64,000 bases of DNA from Nostoc sp. CHAB 5834 (lineage in GTDB: Bacteria; Cyanobacteriota; Cyanobacteriia; Cyanobacteriales; Nostocaceae): assembly GCA_020829485.1 (NCBI GenBank), contig JAIVFU010000017.1, forward strand, positions 1-64,000, written 5' to 3'. Each line of letters begins with the position of its first letter. The stretch's first letter is position 1. Made by a program: the position numbers and the translations under genes. Positions 28,963 to 37,338 of the stretch are shown piece after piece. The notes under the pieces were generated by a model that saw only the letters and a program-made list of their open reading frames with translations, ran no database searches and was not told the origin of the DNA.

Positions 28963-30204
28963 ATGAAAAATTTAAGAGACTTTAAACAACAGATTTTGAG
29001 AAATTTACGCCACTCAAAATGGTTGGTTTATATTGTGTTGATGGTGATAGTTCCTATCTGGATACTGCTAACACCTATAATAAATAAAGCTGTAACACCA
29101 CCAAATAGTGCAACTTTCGATGGAACCAAGGGAAAGATTTTTGTCCATCCAAAAGGAGACATAAAATCAAGGCGGAAACCTGAAGACTATCCTAAACTTA
29201 CCAGACCAGATATCTTATGGGTTGCCGGAACTTCACCTGGTTCAAACTTCAAAAGTTGGGCGCATCTCAAACTGTTGGTAGGATCTACCCCGGTTAGTCC
29301 AGTAGTGCAAGCAGGTATTGATGATACTGATACTAAGTACACTTTTCCTTGCAGAATAGAACTTGGTGCTGGTGTAATTGGTTGGAGACTTCAAAAGCAA
29401 AGTACCTCGGTATGTCACAAAACCATTGTTGGAAAGTCTGCTCCGAAAAGATCGAATGTACGAAGTTTTGATCGTGGTGCAAAAGCAATGAATAAGGTTG
29501 ATAAAAACAATGCCCAGGACATCTTAGACAACCTGAAAAAAGTTAACATTAATTACAGTGTTGCTAAATCGGCAATACTTGAATGGATAGGTGATTCAGA
29601 CCTTAGATATTACAATATTGTCATAGAGTGCCTTAACATTCTTCAAAATCAACGCCTAAAAAATGGAGGGGCGGATCTTGACAAAATTTTTTATTATTAC
29701 AAAGAGATACTTGGAGTTGAAGAACTTCCACAGAATCCTCAAATTAATCAAGAGAGTTTGAGAGAAGCTATCAGAAGAGGATACAACAACAAAAATGGAA
29801 CTGATGATTCTTTTGAAAACATCCTTGAAAATGTAGCATCTATTGAGAGTCAAGTACAAGTCTCACCAACCGAGGACTTAACCTTAATTTACGCCCATAA
29901 TCTTGACAATAATGTGGCGATCGATGTTGTGGTTGGATCTGTTACAGTTCAGGCTCCAGATAACTCAGTAACCCCTGTACAAGCAGGTAGTCGCTATATT
30001 TACTTTGGTAATGGGACGCAAGGGAGTACAAGCGTAATCGGCATTAATAACCTAGTCAACCAGGAATCTCTTCAAATCTTTCTAGACAGTGGTAGCTGGT
30101 CTGAGGATATTACTCCTTTAATTAACGCCTTTAATCAACAAATTTCGCAAACTTCTATACCTCCATCACCAACTTCTATACCTCCATCACCAAGGTTAAA
30201 TTAA
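28963..30204 (+). CDS. Unrecognised single-pass membrane protein of the STAND cluster
   Basis: A 413-residue protein I do not recognise. One membrane helix lies at about 20-41 (WLVYIVLMVIVPIWILLTPI) after a basic N-terminus, so the rest is probably outside the cytoplasm. Two Cys (near 130 and 150) could pair. About 295-345 (IDVVVGSVTVQAPDNSVTPV, QAGSRYIYFGNG) resembles a FecR-type beta repeat. The C-terminus ends with TSIPPSP twice, from a perfect 21-base tandem repeat. A strong AAGGAG site precedes the ATG, and the gap of 61 bases from the STAND gene suggests one operon. It may be a sensor or accessory subunit. Confidence 0.6.
   Translation: MKNLRDFKQQILRNLRHSKWLVYIVLMVIVPIWILLTPIINKAVTPPNSATFDGTKGKIFVHPKGDIKSRRKPEDYPKLTRPDILWVAGTSPGSNFKSWAHLKLLVGSTPVSPVVQAGIDDTDTKYTFPCRIELGAGVIGWRLQKQSTSVCHKTIVGKSAPKRSNVRSFDRGAKAMNKVDKNNAQDILDNLKKVNINYSVAKSAILEWIGDSDLRYYNIVIECLNILQNQRLKNGGADLDKIFYYYKEILGVEELPQNPQINQESLREAIRRGYNNKNGTDDSFENILENVASIESQVQVSPTEDLTLIYAHNLDNNVAIDVVVGSVTVQAPDNSVTPVQAGSRYIYFGNGTQGSTSVIGINNLVNQESLQIFLDSGSWSEDITPLINAFNQQISQTSIPPSPTSIPPSPRLN
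30151..30192. repeat. 21-bp tandem duplication at gene end
   Basis: The unit beginning ACTTCTATACCTCCATCACC is present twice without change at 30151-30171 and 30172-30192 and encodes TSIPPSP repeated. Confidence 0.95.
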
Positions 30205-30333
30205 AGTTAGACTCTTTAATTCAGGATAATTGTGATTCAGTACGCAGTTATTTAGAGAATAATCCTAATGTTAGCGAGAGCGATAGGCACTTGTGCGACG
30301 GCATTGCCAAGCAAAAGTAAACAGGCGTTCCAC

Positions 30334-30828
30334 AGGAAAATCTAAAATTTCTTGCGGGGAAACCAATCATCCAAAATCGTGTAGACTACTGGCACAACAA
30401 TCAAACTGAGGATAGTTGAAGTTATTAATCCACCTGCGATCGCAACAGCCATAGGCGATCGTAATTCGGAACCCGCACCAAAACCCAAGGCGATCGGCAG
30501 GAAAATCTAAAATTTCTTGCGGGGAAACCAATCATCCAAAATGGTGTAAACTACTGGCACAACAATCAAGCTGAGGATAGTCGAAGTTATTAATCCACCT
30601 GCGATCGCAACAGCCATAGGCGATCATAACTCCGAACCTGCACCAAAACCTAATGCGATCGGCAGGAAAATCTAAAATTTCTTGCGGGGAAACCAATCAT
30701 CTAAAATTGCGTAGAGTACCGGCACAACAATCAAACTGAGGATAGTTGAACTTACCAGTCCACCTGCGATCGCTACAGCCATTGGCGATCGTAACTCGGA
30801 ACCAGCACCAAAACCTAATGCGATCGGT
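30334..30828. repeat. Three 165-bp tandem copies of the RND gene 3' end
   Basis: AGGAAAATCTAAAATTTCTT begins at 30334, 30499 and 30664, a period of exactly 165 bases (55 codons). The third copy is the true end of the RND gene; the first two are detached copies of its last codons, each with its own stop. Copies 1 and 2 are more like each other than copy 3 and differ from it by a scatter of substitutions, so the event is not recent or involves paralogous sequence. The stretch 30,205-30,333 shows nothing else. Confidence 0.93.
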
Positions 30829-33365
30829 AGCATCCCTAAAATAGTGGAGGCAGTGGTCATTATAATTGGTCTGAGGCGCACTAGTCCGGTGTTGAGGATT
30901 GCCTCGGTGCGGTCTAAACCAGCGTTGCGTAACTGATTGATGTAATCCACCAGTAAAATGGCATTTTTATTTGCCAGCCCCAGCAAAAAGACGAAGCCGA
31001 TCAGTGAGATCATGCCAAAGTCGCTTTTGGTGATTAGTAATGCCAACATTGCCCCCACTAGCGCTAAAGGCAAAGAGACACCAATTACCAGAGGGTCTAC
31101 CCAGCTTTTGAACAGCAAAATTAGTACAATGACAATACACAGGGCAGATAGAGCTAAAGTACTGCCAAAACTGCTAAAAACCTCACCTTGGCTAGCAGAA
31201 TCTCCTCCTAAATTTAAGGAAACATTAGGGGGTAACACCGCCTTAGCTTCAGCTACCACTTTGTCAGTAGCATCACCCAAGGATAAATCCTTGCCAAGAT
31301 TAGCACTGACATAAGCCACGCGCTGATTATTCAGACGCTCGATTTGAAAAACTTTACCCTGTGGATTTGTTTCACCTGTAACTGTGACATCAGCGAATCC
31401 CGGTAGTCTCTGAATTCTCTCTTTAATTGCTTTGACTGCCTTGCTTAAGGCTTGGAGATCATTACCGCGTAAAGCTATTTGGAGGGGTTTTTGACCGCCA
31501 GAATCAACAAATTGAATATCTTCGACACTAGTAGTTACCCCAGAAAGAGTAGGTAATGAGGAGCGGAATTGATCTTGTAGTTCCCCAGTAGTGATTGTGC
31601 GATCTTTTTTAAGCTTGACGTATAGTATCCCTTTGTTCGGCTCACCCTCACGAGAACCAACAGTGGTAAATACCGTTTCAACTGCTGGTGATTTTCTGAC
31701 AACCTCTTCTAGTTTCTTCGCAACCTCAAGAGAATCATTTAAAAAATTGGGGATTAGGGATTGGGGATTGGGCACTAGGGATTGAGATGAGGGAATTAAT
31801 TTTTCTCCCCCTGCTCCCCCTGCTCCCTTACTTGCCAAATCGGGGATACTCGGCAAAGGAGCCGTATAAGCAATATTAAATTCGCCGCGATCGAGTTTGG
31901 GAATAAAGCCTTTGGGAATTAGTGGAATCAGTGCTATACCTGCAATAAAGCTGAGTACAGCTAACCCGATAACTATCTTGCGGTGATTCAAAGACCAACT
32001 CAGCAAGTTTCTATAAGATTGAGTAAACGCTACCCAGATTCTTGCTTCTCGACGCGGGGAAAGCGAGGGTTTAGGTTTCAGCCAGTAGATAGCCAGGACT
32101 GGAGATAAAGTCCGAGCAACTAGCATAGAAGCGAGCATCGCGGCTGAAACAGTGATGCCGAAAGGCTTGAAGAACTGACCGATTACCCCACCCATCAAAC
32201 CTATGGGCAGAAAAACTGCTACTGCTGTCAAAGTGGCGGCGGTGACTGTCAACCCAATCTCATTTGTAGCTAAAAGCGCCGCTTGGCGAGGAGTTTCCCC
32301 ATCATCTACGTGTCGCATGATGTTTTCCACATCAACGATCGCATCATCAACAATACTACCAATCACCAAAGCTAAAGCCAGCAAGGTAATTGTTTCCAGG
32401 TTAAAGCCGAAAATCGCCATGACGATAAACGTCGCCAACAAAGACGTAGGAATCGCTAAGGCAGAGATTAGGGTGGCTCGCCAATTCCATAAAAAAGGAA
32501 AAATTACCACTATCGACAACAAGATTGCTTCCATCAGCGCATCAATTGTTGACTTGGTGGCTTGGCGGATATATTCTGCTTGAGTAGAAGCTAAAGTGAG
32601 TTTGACATCCTTCAGACTAGACCGGAGCCTTTGGACTTCTTTTTCAACTCGACTCACTACTTCCAAAGTGTTAGCATTACCACGTTTGATTACCTGAAAT
32701 GCGAGTGCATCTTGCCCATTAAACCGGACTAATGTTGCCCCTGCTTGGGGGATAGCTGCACTCGCATTCAATGGATTTACGGGAGGAGTTGCAGTAGCAC
32801 CACCCAACAGGGAGACTTTTAGGACTCCTGGCAGTTTAGCGATCGCACTCACAATCTCGTCTTTCGCCAACTTTGTCAAATCTGTAAGATTCCGCGTGGG
32901 ACTCTCAATGGCATAACTAATGGCGGCTGACTCATTTAAATTCAGGGGAATAATTTTAGAAGTCGCTCCTTGAGGTAGAGTCAACTGCTTGAGGGCAGTT
33001 TCAACTTCTTTGGTTGATGTTTCTAAATTCGTCCCAACGGCGAAAGAAAGGGCAACGGCTGTTTGACTAGGATAAGTGGATGAGCGAATATTCTCCAGTC
33101 CTTCTAGGGAGCGGAGGCGTTCTTCCAGGGGTTTAGTGAGCTTCGCCTCTGTATCCAGGGCAGTTGTCAGGGGGGCTGTAGCATTCACAACCACCACTGG
33201 AAATGTAATATCTGGAAACAAGGCATACTTGAGGGAACTGAAAGCCAGAACACCAGCTACTGTTACGGCAATCCAAAAACTCACTGTCAGCCACGAATAT
33301 TGAATCGCCAATTTAGAAATATTGAAGACTTCTCGTGCGGATTTGGAGTTATGAAGCTTTACCAT
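30672..33365 (-). CDS. RND-family efflux permease (HAE1/AcrB-like)
   Basis: An 897-residue inner-membrane proton-driven efflux pump. It opens with the usual amphipathic start and TM1, a periplasmic porter domain follows (FPVVVVNATAPLTTALDTEA, SSTYPSQTAVALSF), then TM2-TM6 with ALALVIGSIVDDAIVDVENI, whose Asp pair belongs to the proton relay, then a second porter domain and TM7-TM12 (IGFVFLLGLANKNAILLVDY; LGFGAGSELRSPMAVA). It is shorter than AcrB (1049). About 512-542 is a low-complexity insert made of intergenic repeat DNA (31,740-31,830). No adaptor or outer-membrane gene is adjacent. Substrate unknown. Confidence 0.93.
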   Translation of the reverse strand: MVKLHNSKSAREVFNISKLAIQYSWLTVSFWIAVTVAGVLAFSSLKYALFPDITFPVVVVNATAPLTTALDTEAKLTKPLEERLRSLEGLENIRSSTYPSQTAVALSFAVGTNLETSTKEVETALKQLTLPQGATSKIIPLNLNESAAISYAIESPTRNLTDLTKLAKDEIVSAIAKLPGVLKVSLLGGATATPPVNPLNASAAIPQAGATLVRFNGQDALAFQVIKRGNANTLEVVSRVEKEVQRLRSSLKDVKLTLASTQAEYIRQATKSTIDALMEAILLSIVVIFPFLWNWRATLISALAIPTSLLATFIVMAIFGFNLETITLLALALVIGSIVDDAIVDVENIMRHVDDGETPRQAALLATNEIGLTVTAATLTAVAVFLPIGLMGGVIGQFFKPFGITVSAAMLASMLVARTLSPVLAIYWLKPKPSLSPRREARIWVAFTQSYRNLLSWSLNHRKIVIGLAVLSFIAGIALIPLIPKGFIPKLDRGEFNIAYTAPLPSIPDLASKGAGGAGGEKLIPSSQSLVPNPQSLIPNFLNDSLEVAKKLEEVVRKSPAVETVFTTVGSREGEPNKGILYVKLKKDRTITTGELQDQFRSSLPTLSGVTTSVEDIQFVDSGGQKPLQIALRGNDLQALSKAVKAIKERIQRLPGFADVTVTGETNPQGKVFQIERLNNQRVAYVSANLGKDLSLGDATDKVVAEAKAVLPPNVSLNLGGDSASQGEVFSSFGSTLALSALCIVIVLILLFKSWVDPLVIGVSLPLALVGAMLALLITKSDFGMISLIGFVFLLGLANKNAILLVDYINQLRNAGLDRTEAILNTGLVRLRPIIMTTASTILGMLPIALGFGAGSELRSPMAVAIAGGLVSSTILSLIVVPVLYAILDDWFPRKKF
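31740..31830. repeat. Repeat DNA inside the RND coding region
   Basis: GGGATTGGGGATTGGGCACT-like units and CCCCCTGCTCCCCCTGCTCC-like units, both typical of intergenic arrays here, lie in frame in the pump gene. They encode GAGGAGGEKLIPSSQSLVPN and PQSLIPNF in a periplasmic loop. Confidence 0.85.
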
Positions 33366-33512
33366 CTTGGAAAATTATCGTGTGGGTGACACAATTATTT
33401 AGTCATGCTACAGCAACCTTCGGTTTGCGAATTTTGGTTACTACTAAACAGCAATATTACTTATTGTCACTCAGATATGACCCAATCTTTAATACAAAAG
33501 GAAACTTCAAAG

Positions 33513-34367
33513 ATGAAACTTGGTTCTGTTGAGCATAAGGAATTATTCTGTCAGAGCTTTATGGAAAGCTACAGGGAATACGAGCCTGAGAATCTGCCAT
33601 GGCCAGATTTGGACGATACAGCCTTGACTTTGCTACGCAGTATTCCCTTCTGGGATAAAGCTTTGGATACAGAGCGACAAGCCGGAGCAGTAGTTAGTGG
33701 TTACGCAGCGATGGTGAATGACCCTATTTTACAAAATACGATCGCTCTCCAAGGTAAAGAAGAATTACGCCACGCCCGCTTACTTCAAACATTAATCGAC
33801 CGTTACGATATCCAAATACCAAAGCGTCAACCCATTGAAGTTCCCCAAAATATTGAGCCAGTCTTTACGCGCTTTGGCTTTGAAGAGTGCCTGGATACCT
33901 TCTTTGCTTATGGGCTATTTGCGATCGCTCGTGAATCTAATGTGTTTCCTGAGTCAATCTTCACAATCTTTGATCCGATCATAGACGAAGAGACACGCCA
34001 TATTGTCTTTTTTGTCAACTGGTTTACCTATACACAAATTCATCGTGGTCAGGAATTTACGCCTCTGCGGAGTATCAAAACCCTCTGGCACTACGGCAAG
34101 GCACTGAGCAATTTGATTGCCGTCTTTGGCAATGATGACCCTAGTAAGACTGGCTTCGCCGTTACGGGTACTGACGTTTTTACCAAAGACCTCACAATCG
34201 AAAAATTTCTCAGCATTTGTCTATCAGAAAATCAGCGCCGAATGAGCAAGTATGATCCGCGACTACTGAAACCGCAATTATTACCCAGGCTTGCCAGTAT
34301 CGCCCTCCGCATCCTTGAGTTAATACCCAAACGTAAACTTGAAACTGTTGAGAGAGCTAGTGCCTAA
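33513..34367 (+). CDS. Ferritin-like diiron protein
   Basis: About 284 residues from ATG 33513 (MKLGSVEHKELF), with AAGGA some ten bases upstream; ATG 33477 is a possible alternative. Two helix motifs of diiron proteins are visible: KEELRHARLLQTLIDRY and DEETRHIVFFVNWF, both with the ExxRH pattern, plus Glu residues in earlier and later helices (DTERQAGAVVSGY, FGFEECLDTFFAYG). This suggests a four-helix oxygenase, desaturase or N-oxygenase-like carboxylate-bridged diiron protein. It overlaps the next gene, an HpnG-like phosphorylase, suggesting linked function, but no role in hopanoids is known to me. Confidence 0.7.
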   Translation: MKLGSVEHKELFCQSFMESYREYEPENLPWPDLDDTALTLLRSIPFWDKALDTERQAGAVVSGYAAMVNDPILQNTIALQGKEELRHARLLQTLIDRYDIQIPKRQPIEVPQNIEPVFTRFGFEECLDTFFAYGLFAIARESNVFPESIFTIFDPIIDEETRHIVFFVNWFTYTQIHRGQEFTPLRSIKTLWHYGKALSNLIAVFGNDDPSKTGFAVTGTDVFTKDLTIEKFLSICLSENQRRMSKYDPRLLKPQLLPRLASIALRILELIPKRKLETVERASA

Positions 34368-35073
34368 TTTTTTGCCCATCACCACAATTCTGGTACCTCA
34401 GGGAGCAGAATATAAAGCTGTATGTCGCGGATTAAGCGGCGTTACTGGTTCCATCCCAACGGTAGTAGCCATACCTGTTGGGATGAAGCCTTTACTTAAA
34501 TACCTACAACAAGGACAATTTTTAGCTCCATCCAGAGTGCTGATTATGGGTATCTGTGGCAGCTTGAGCGATCGCCATACAGTTGGTGATATTGTCCTGT
34601 ATCAAGATTGTGTTTATCAAGGGAAGCGGCTAGAGTGCGATCGCACTTTCACAGCACAATTACACTCAGCACTCCTAACTCCCCACTCCCCACTCCCCAC
34701 TCCCCACTCCCCGGCAAATTTAGTCAAATCATTGACAAGCGATCGCGTAATTTGGTCTGCTGCCGAAAAACGCCGTTTAGGTGAGATGGCTGCTGATGTT
34801 GTTGATATGGAAGGATTTACCGCCCTAGAGTTTTTCAATGCAGATGGAGTTGTAGTCGCAATGCTGCGAGTAGTCAGCGACGATTGTCAGCACAATATCC
34901 CCGATCTCACACCAGCAATTAACTCTGATGGCTCCCTAAATCCTTTGCTTTTAGCGATGGTAATGCTTCGACAGCCCCTTGCTGCGACTCGGCTGATTCG
35001 AGGTTCATTAACAGCATTAAAGGTGTTAGAGCAAATTACAAATCGCCTTTTTTCTAGCAATCAACTCGAATAA
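34360..35073 (+). CDS. Nucleoside phosphorylase-like protein, probable HpnG
   Basis: About 237 residues of the MTAN/purine nucleoside phosphorylase superfamily. It starts ITTILVPQGAEYKAVCRGL and has LIMGICGSLSDRHTVGDIVL and the ribose-binding DVVDMEGFTALEFF. HpnG members remove adenine from adenosylhopane to give ribosylhopane, and hpnH and hpnA lie 9 kb away, so HpnG is the likely identity; MTA/SAH nucleosidase is the alternative. GTG 34360 overlaps the upstream stop by 8 bases; ATG 34339 is also open. Residues about 106-118 (LLTPHSPLPTPHS) are encoded by a heptamer array inside the gene. Confidence 0.78.
   Translation: MPNFLPITTILVPQGAEYKAVCRGLSGVTGSIPTVVAIPVGMKPLLKYLQQGQFLAPSRVLIMGICGSLSDRHTVGDIVLYQDCVYQGKRLECDRTFTAQLHSALLTPHSPLPTPHSPANLVKSLTSDRVIWSAAEKRRLGEMAADVVDMEGFTALEFFNADGVVVAMLRVVSDDCQHNIPDLTPAINSDGSLNPLLLAMVMLRQPLAATRLIRGSLTALKVLEQITNRLFSSNQLE
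34675..34714. repeat. Heptamer STRR array in frame within the HpnG-like gene
   Basis: Five seven-base units of the ACTCCCC type (complement of GGGGAGT) lie in the coding region, reading LTPHSPLPTPHSP. Three units equal seven codons, which lets such arrays keep the frame. Confidence 0.9.
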
Positions 35074-35124
35074 GTATTCAAAATTCAAGTCGGAATTTTA
35101 TATTTACTTTGATATCACATTAAT

Positions 35125-35214
35125 AGGACTTACGCAATAACTCTCTGAAACTCTCATTCCTTTGTGTCCTTTGCGCCTTTGCGGTTCGTTTTTCCATTAT
35201 TTTGCGTAAGTCCT
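35125..35214. mobile_element. 90-bp MITE-like element, AGGACTTACGCA ends (copy 1)
   Basis: It starts AGGACTTACGCAATAA and ends TTATTTTGCGTAAGTCCT. The inside (TTTGCGCCTTTGCGGTTCGT) is a widespread cyanobacterial spacer repeat. No coding capacity. A second copy with an extra internal insertion is at 37,467-37,582. Confidence 0.85.
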
Positions 35215-35482
35215 GATTAAAACAAACTAATAAATATTAATAGAATAACAATCAATCCATCCATTTACGTATTAATGCTGAAGTTACTTATAAAATAATT
35301 TTTACACAAACTTTATCGTTATATATATCAACTAGAAAACTAAATTGGGAAGCATAATATATAACCTGATCAGGGTTGGGTTACATGAGAGCTAATTCCA
35401 CTAAATTGCGAATTAAAAATACTTTTTGTCAGAATAGCTCGGAACTCAATACTGCGTAGGTTTTGCATAAAAAATAGAAATG

Positions 35483-35559
35483 TGTAGGTTGGGTTTCGTT
35501 CCTCAACCCAACATTTTCCTGGGTTTGTTGGGTAACGCATTGCCTCAACCCAACCTACG
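35483..35559. repeat. GGTTGGGT inverted-end dispersed repeat
   Basis: Inverted ends GTAGGTTGGG and CCCAACCTAC enclose further copies of CTCAACCCAAC. It ends 33 bases before the start of the GGDEF-EAL gene and so probably contributes to its leader. Confidence 0.8.
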
Positions 35560-35592
35560 AATGTTCAATTGGCCAACTATCAAACATTATTT

Positions 35593-37338
35593 ATGAACCT
35601 CAGTCACAAACTCTACCTATATTCGTTCCTAGCTAATTTTGGATGGCTCAAGAAAAGTTACACCGCTAAAATTATGTTGGTGGCATTTTTGGGCACTCAC
35701 GTACCACTTTTGACTTTACTTTTGAGTTTCGTCATCTCAAACTCCTATTCTTTGGAGATTGCGGCGCGAGTTATGATTATTGCTCTATTGGCGACGTTAG
35801 CGGGTACAGCCGCCACCCTTTATGCGCTAAACCATCTCCTCAAACCGGTCATTTTGACATCTGCTGCATTGCAAAATTATCTGAACACCAAAACCCTACC
35901 TGAATTGCCCACAGAATTTGCTGATGAAGCGGGTACATTGATGTCCGATACCTCACGAACTCTTCATAAATTAGATGAGTTAATTCACCACATCATTAAT
36001 TATGATGATCTGACTGGATTACCCAATCGTGATTTATTCTGCGAGCGCCTCTGTGAAATTATATCCAAACCTGAAAACAACCAGCGCCTTGTAGCTGTCT
36101 TTTTGCTAAGTATTGATGATTTTACTGGGATAAGTCATGGGTTGGAGCATGAGACAACAAATTTGTTGTTAAGAGCAGTTGCCCAGAGGTTATCAACCTG
36201 CATAAAACAAACAGATATTCTTGCCCATTTGAGCGGAGATGAATTTGCCCTTGCCCGCATGGAGATTGTTTCTTTTGAAAGTGTAATTAAGCTATCTCAA
36301 GTGCTGTTGAGTACCCTAAGCAAACCTTTTTCTGTTGGGGGTAACTTGATTCATATCACCGCCAGCATCGGCATTACAATTAATGACCTAAATGATCCCA
36401 ATAGCGTAGATCAACTCTTGCAGCAGGCTCATATAGCGCTTTACCAAGCGAAGCAGCAAGGGCGTAGCCAATACCAATTTTATTCGCCGGAAATTAATGC
36501 TGAATTACAGGAGCGACTAACATTAGAAAATGAATTACATGGGGCGCTTGAGCGCAACGAAATGCTGGTTTACTATCAACCTCTGATTGATTTACATAGC
36601 GGACAAATTACAGCTATGGAAGCGTTGATTCGCTGGCAGCATCCTACTTTAGGTATGATTTCTCCAGCAAAATTTATTCCGATCGCAGAAGCCAATGGTG
36701 CGATCGTACCAATTGGTGAATGGGTTTTGCGAACTGCTTGCGCCCAAACCCGTGCTTGGCAGCTTGCTGGATTTACCCCAATTCGGATATCTGTGAATCT
36801 GTCATCTCGACAGTTTGAACAACCGTATTTGGTTGAAATCGTCAACCAAATTCTTGAGGAAACTGGACTCCAAGCATCTTCTTTAGAACTAGAAGTAACA
36901 GAAAGCTTCTTGATGGCTGATATTGATCGTTCGGTTAAAACCTTAAAACAATTACGAGAACTAGGTATATGTTTGGCTCTAGACGATTTCGGTACTGGTT
37001 ATTCCTCCCTGAACTATTTGAAACGCTTTCCTGTGAATATGCTCAAAATTGATAAGTCATTTGTGCAGGATGTCATGTCTAATCCTGATAGCTCCGCCGT
37101 CACCGATGCGATTATTGCCCTAGCAAAGAGCCTCCGCTTGAAAATCACGGCAGAGGGTGTGGAAACCCAAGAACAGCTAGAATATCTGCAAATGCGTGGA
37201 TGTGATGAAGGTCAGGGTTTCTACTTTAGTCGTCCTGTTCCTGCTGATATAATTGCCCCGATGTTGGAGAAAAATTCTCAGCAGTTAGAGACAATCCCAA
37301 ATCCCAGCATAAGTTTTTATGCGTCAGCCAGAAAATAA
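35593..37338 (+). CDS. Membrane-bound GGDEF-EAL protein
   Basis: About 581 residues from ATG 35593; the frame is open upstream only to a TTG that overlaps a repeat. Two membrane helices (about 20-75) and a HAMP-like linker precede a GGDEF domain (about 125-290) with SGDEF near 213-217 and DDLTGLPNRDLF, then an EAL domain (about 310-560) with MEALIRWQHP, EVTESFLM, LDDFGTGYSSLNYLKRFP and KITAEGVETQEQ. EAL residues for metal and cyclic-di-GMP binding look intact, so phosphodiesterase activity is expected; SGDEF is a tolerated variant, so synthesis is possible too. No sensory domain is seen apart from the membrane part. Confidence 0.92.
   Translation: MNLSHKLYLYSFLANFGWLKKSYTAKIMLVAFLGTHVPLLTLLLSFVISNSYSLEIAARVMIIALLATLAGTAATLYALNHLLKPVILTSAALQNYLNTKTLPELPTEFADEAGTLMSDTSRTLHKLDELIHHIINYDDLTGLPNRDLFCERLCEIISKPENNQRLVAVFLLSIDDFTGISHGLEHETTNLLLRAVAQRLSTCIKQTDILAHLSGDEFALARMEIVSFESVIKLSQVLLSTLSKPFSVGGNLIHITASIGITINDLNDPNSVDQLLQQAHIALYQAKQQGRSQYQFYSPEINAELQERLTLENELHGALERNEMLVYYQPLIDLHSGQITAMEALIRWQHPTLGMISPAKFIPIAEANGAIVPIGEWVLRTACAQTRAWQLAGFTPIRISVNLSSRQFEQPYLVEIVNQILEETGLQASSLELEVTESFLMADIDRSVKTLKQLRELGICLALDDFGTGYSSLNYLKRFPVNMLKIDKSFVQDVMSNPDSSAVTDAIIALAKSLRLKITAEGVETQEQLEYLQMRGCDEGQGFYFSRPVPADIIAPMLEKNSQQLETIPNPSISFYASARK

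Larger units (their letters stand above)
35074..35592. other. Repeat-rich intergenic region
   Basis: No gene is seen. The region contains a 90-bp inverted-end element (35,125-35,214), an AT-rich stretch and a repeat with inverted ends GTAGGTTGGG/CCCAACCTAC (35,483-35,559) that abuts the next gene. Confidence 0.6.

Noticed and set aside
30334..30828. 165-bp repeats as a CRISPR or IS
   Set aside because: The units are contiguous, coding-derived copies of the RND gene end with no spacers or inverted ends.
35569..35592. TTG start for the GGDEF-EAL protein
   Set aside because: No ribosome site, and it lies against a dispersed repeat; ATG 35593 is simpler.
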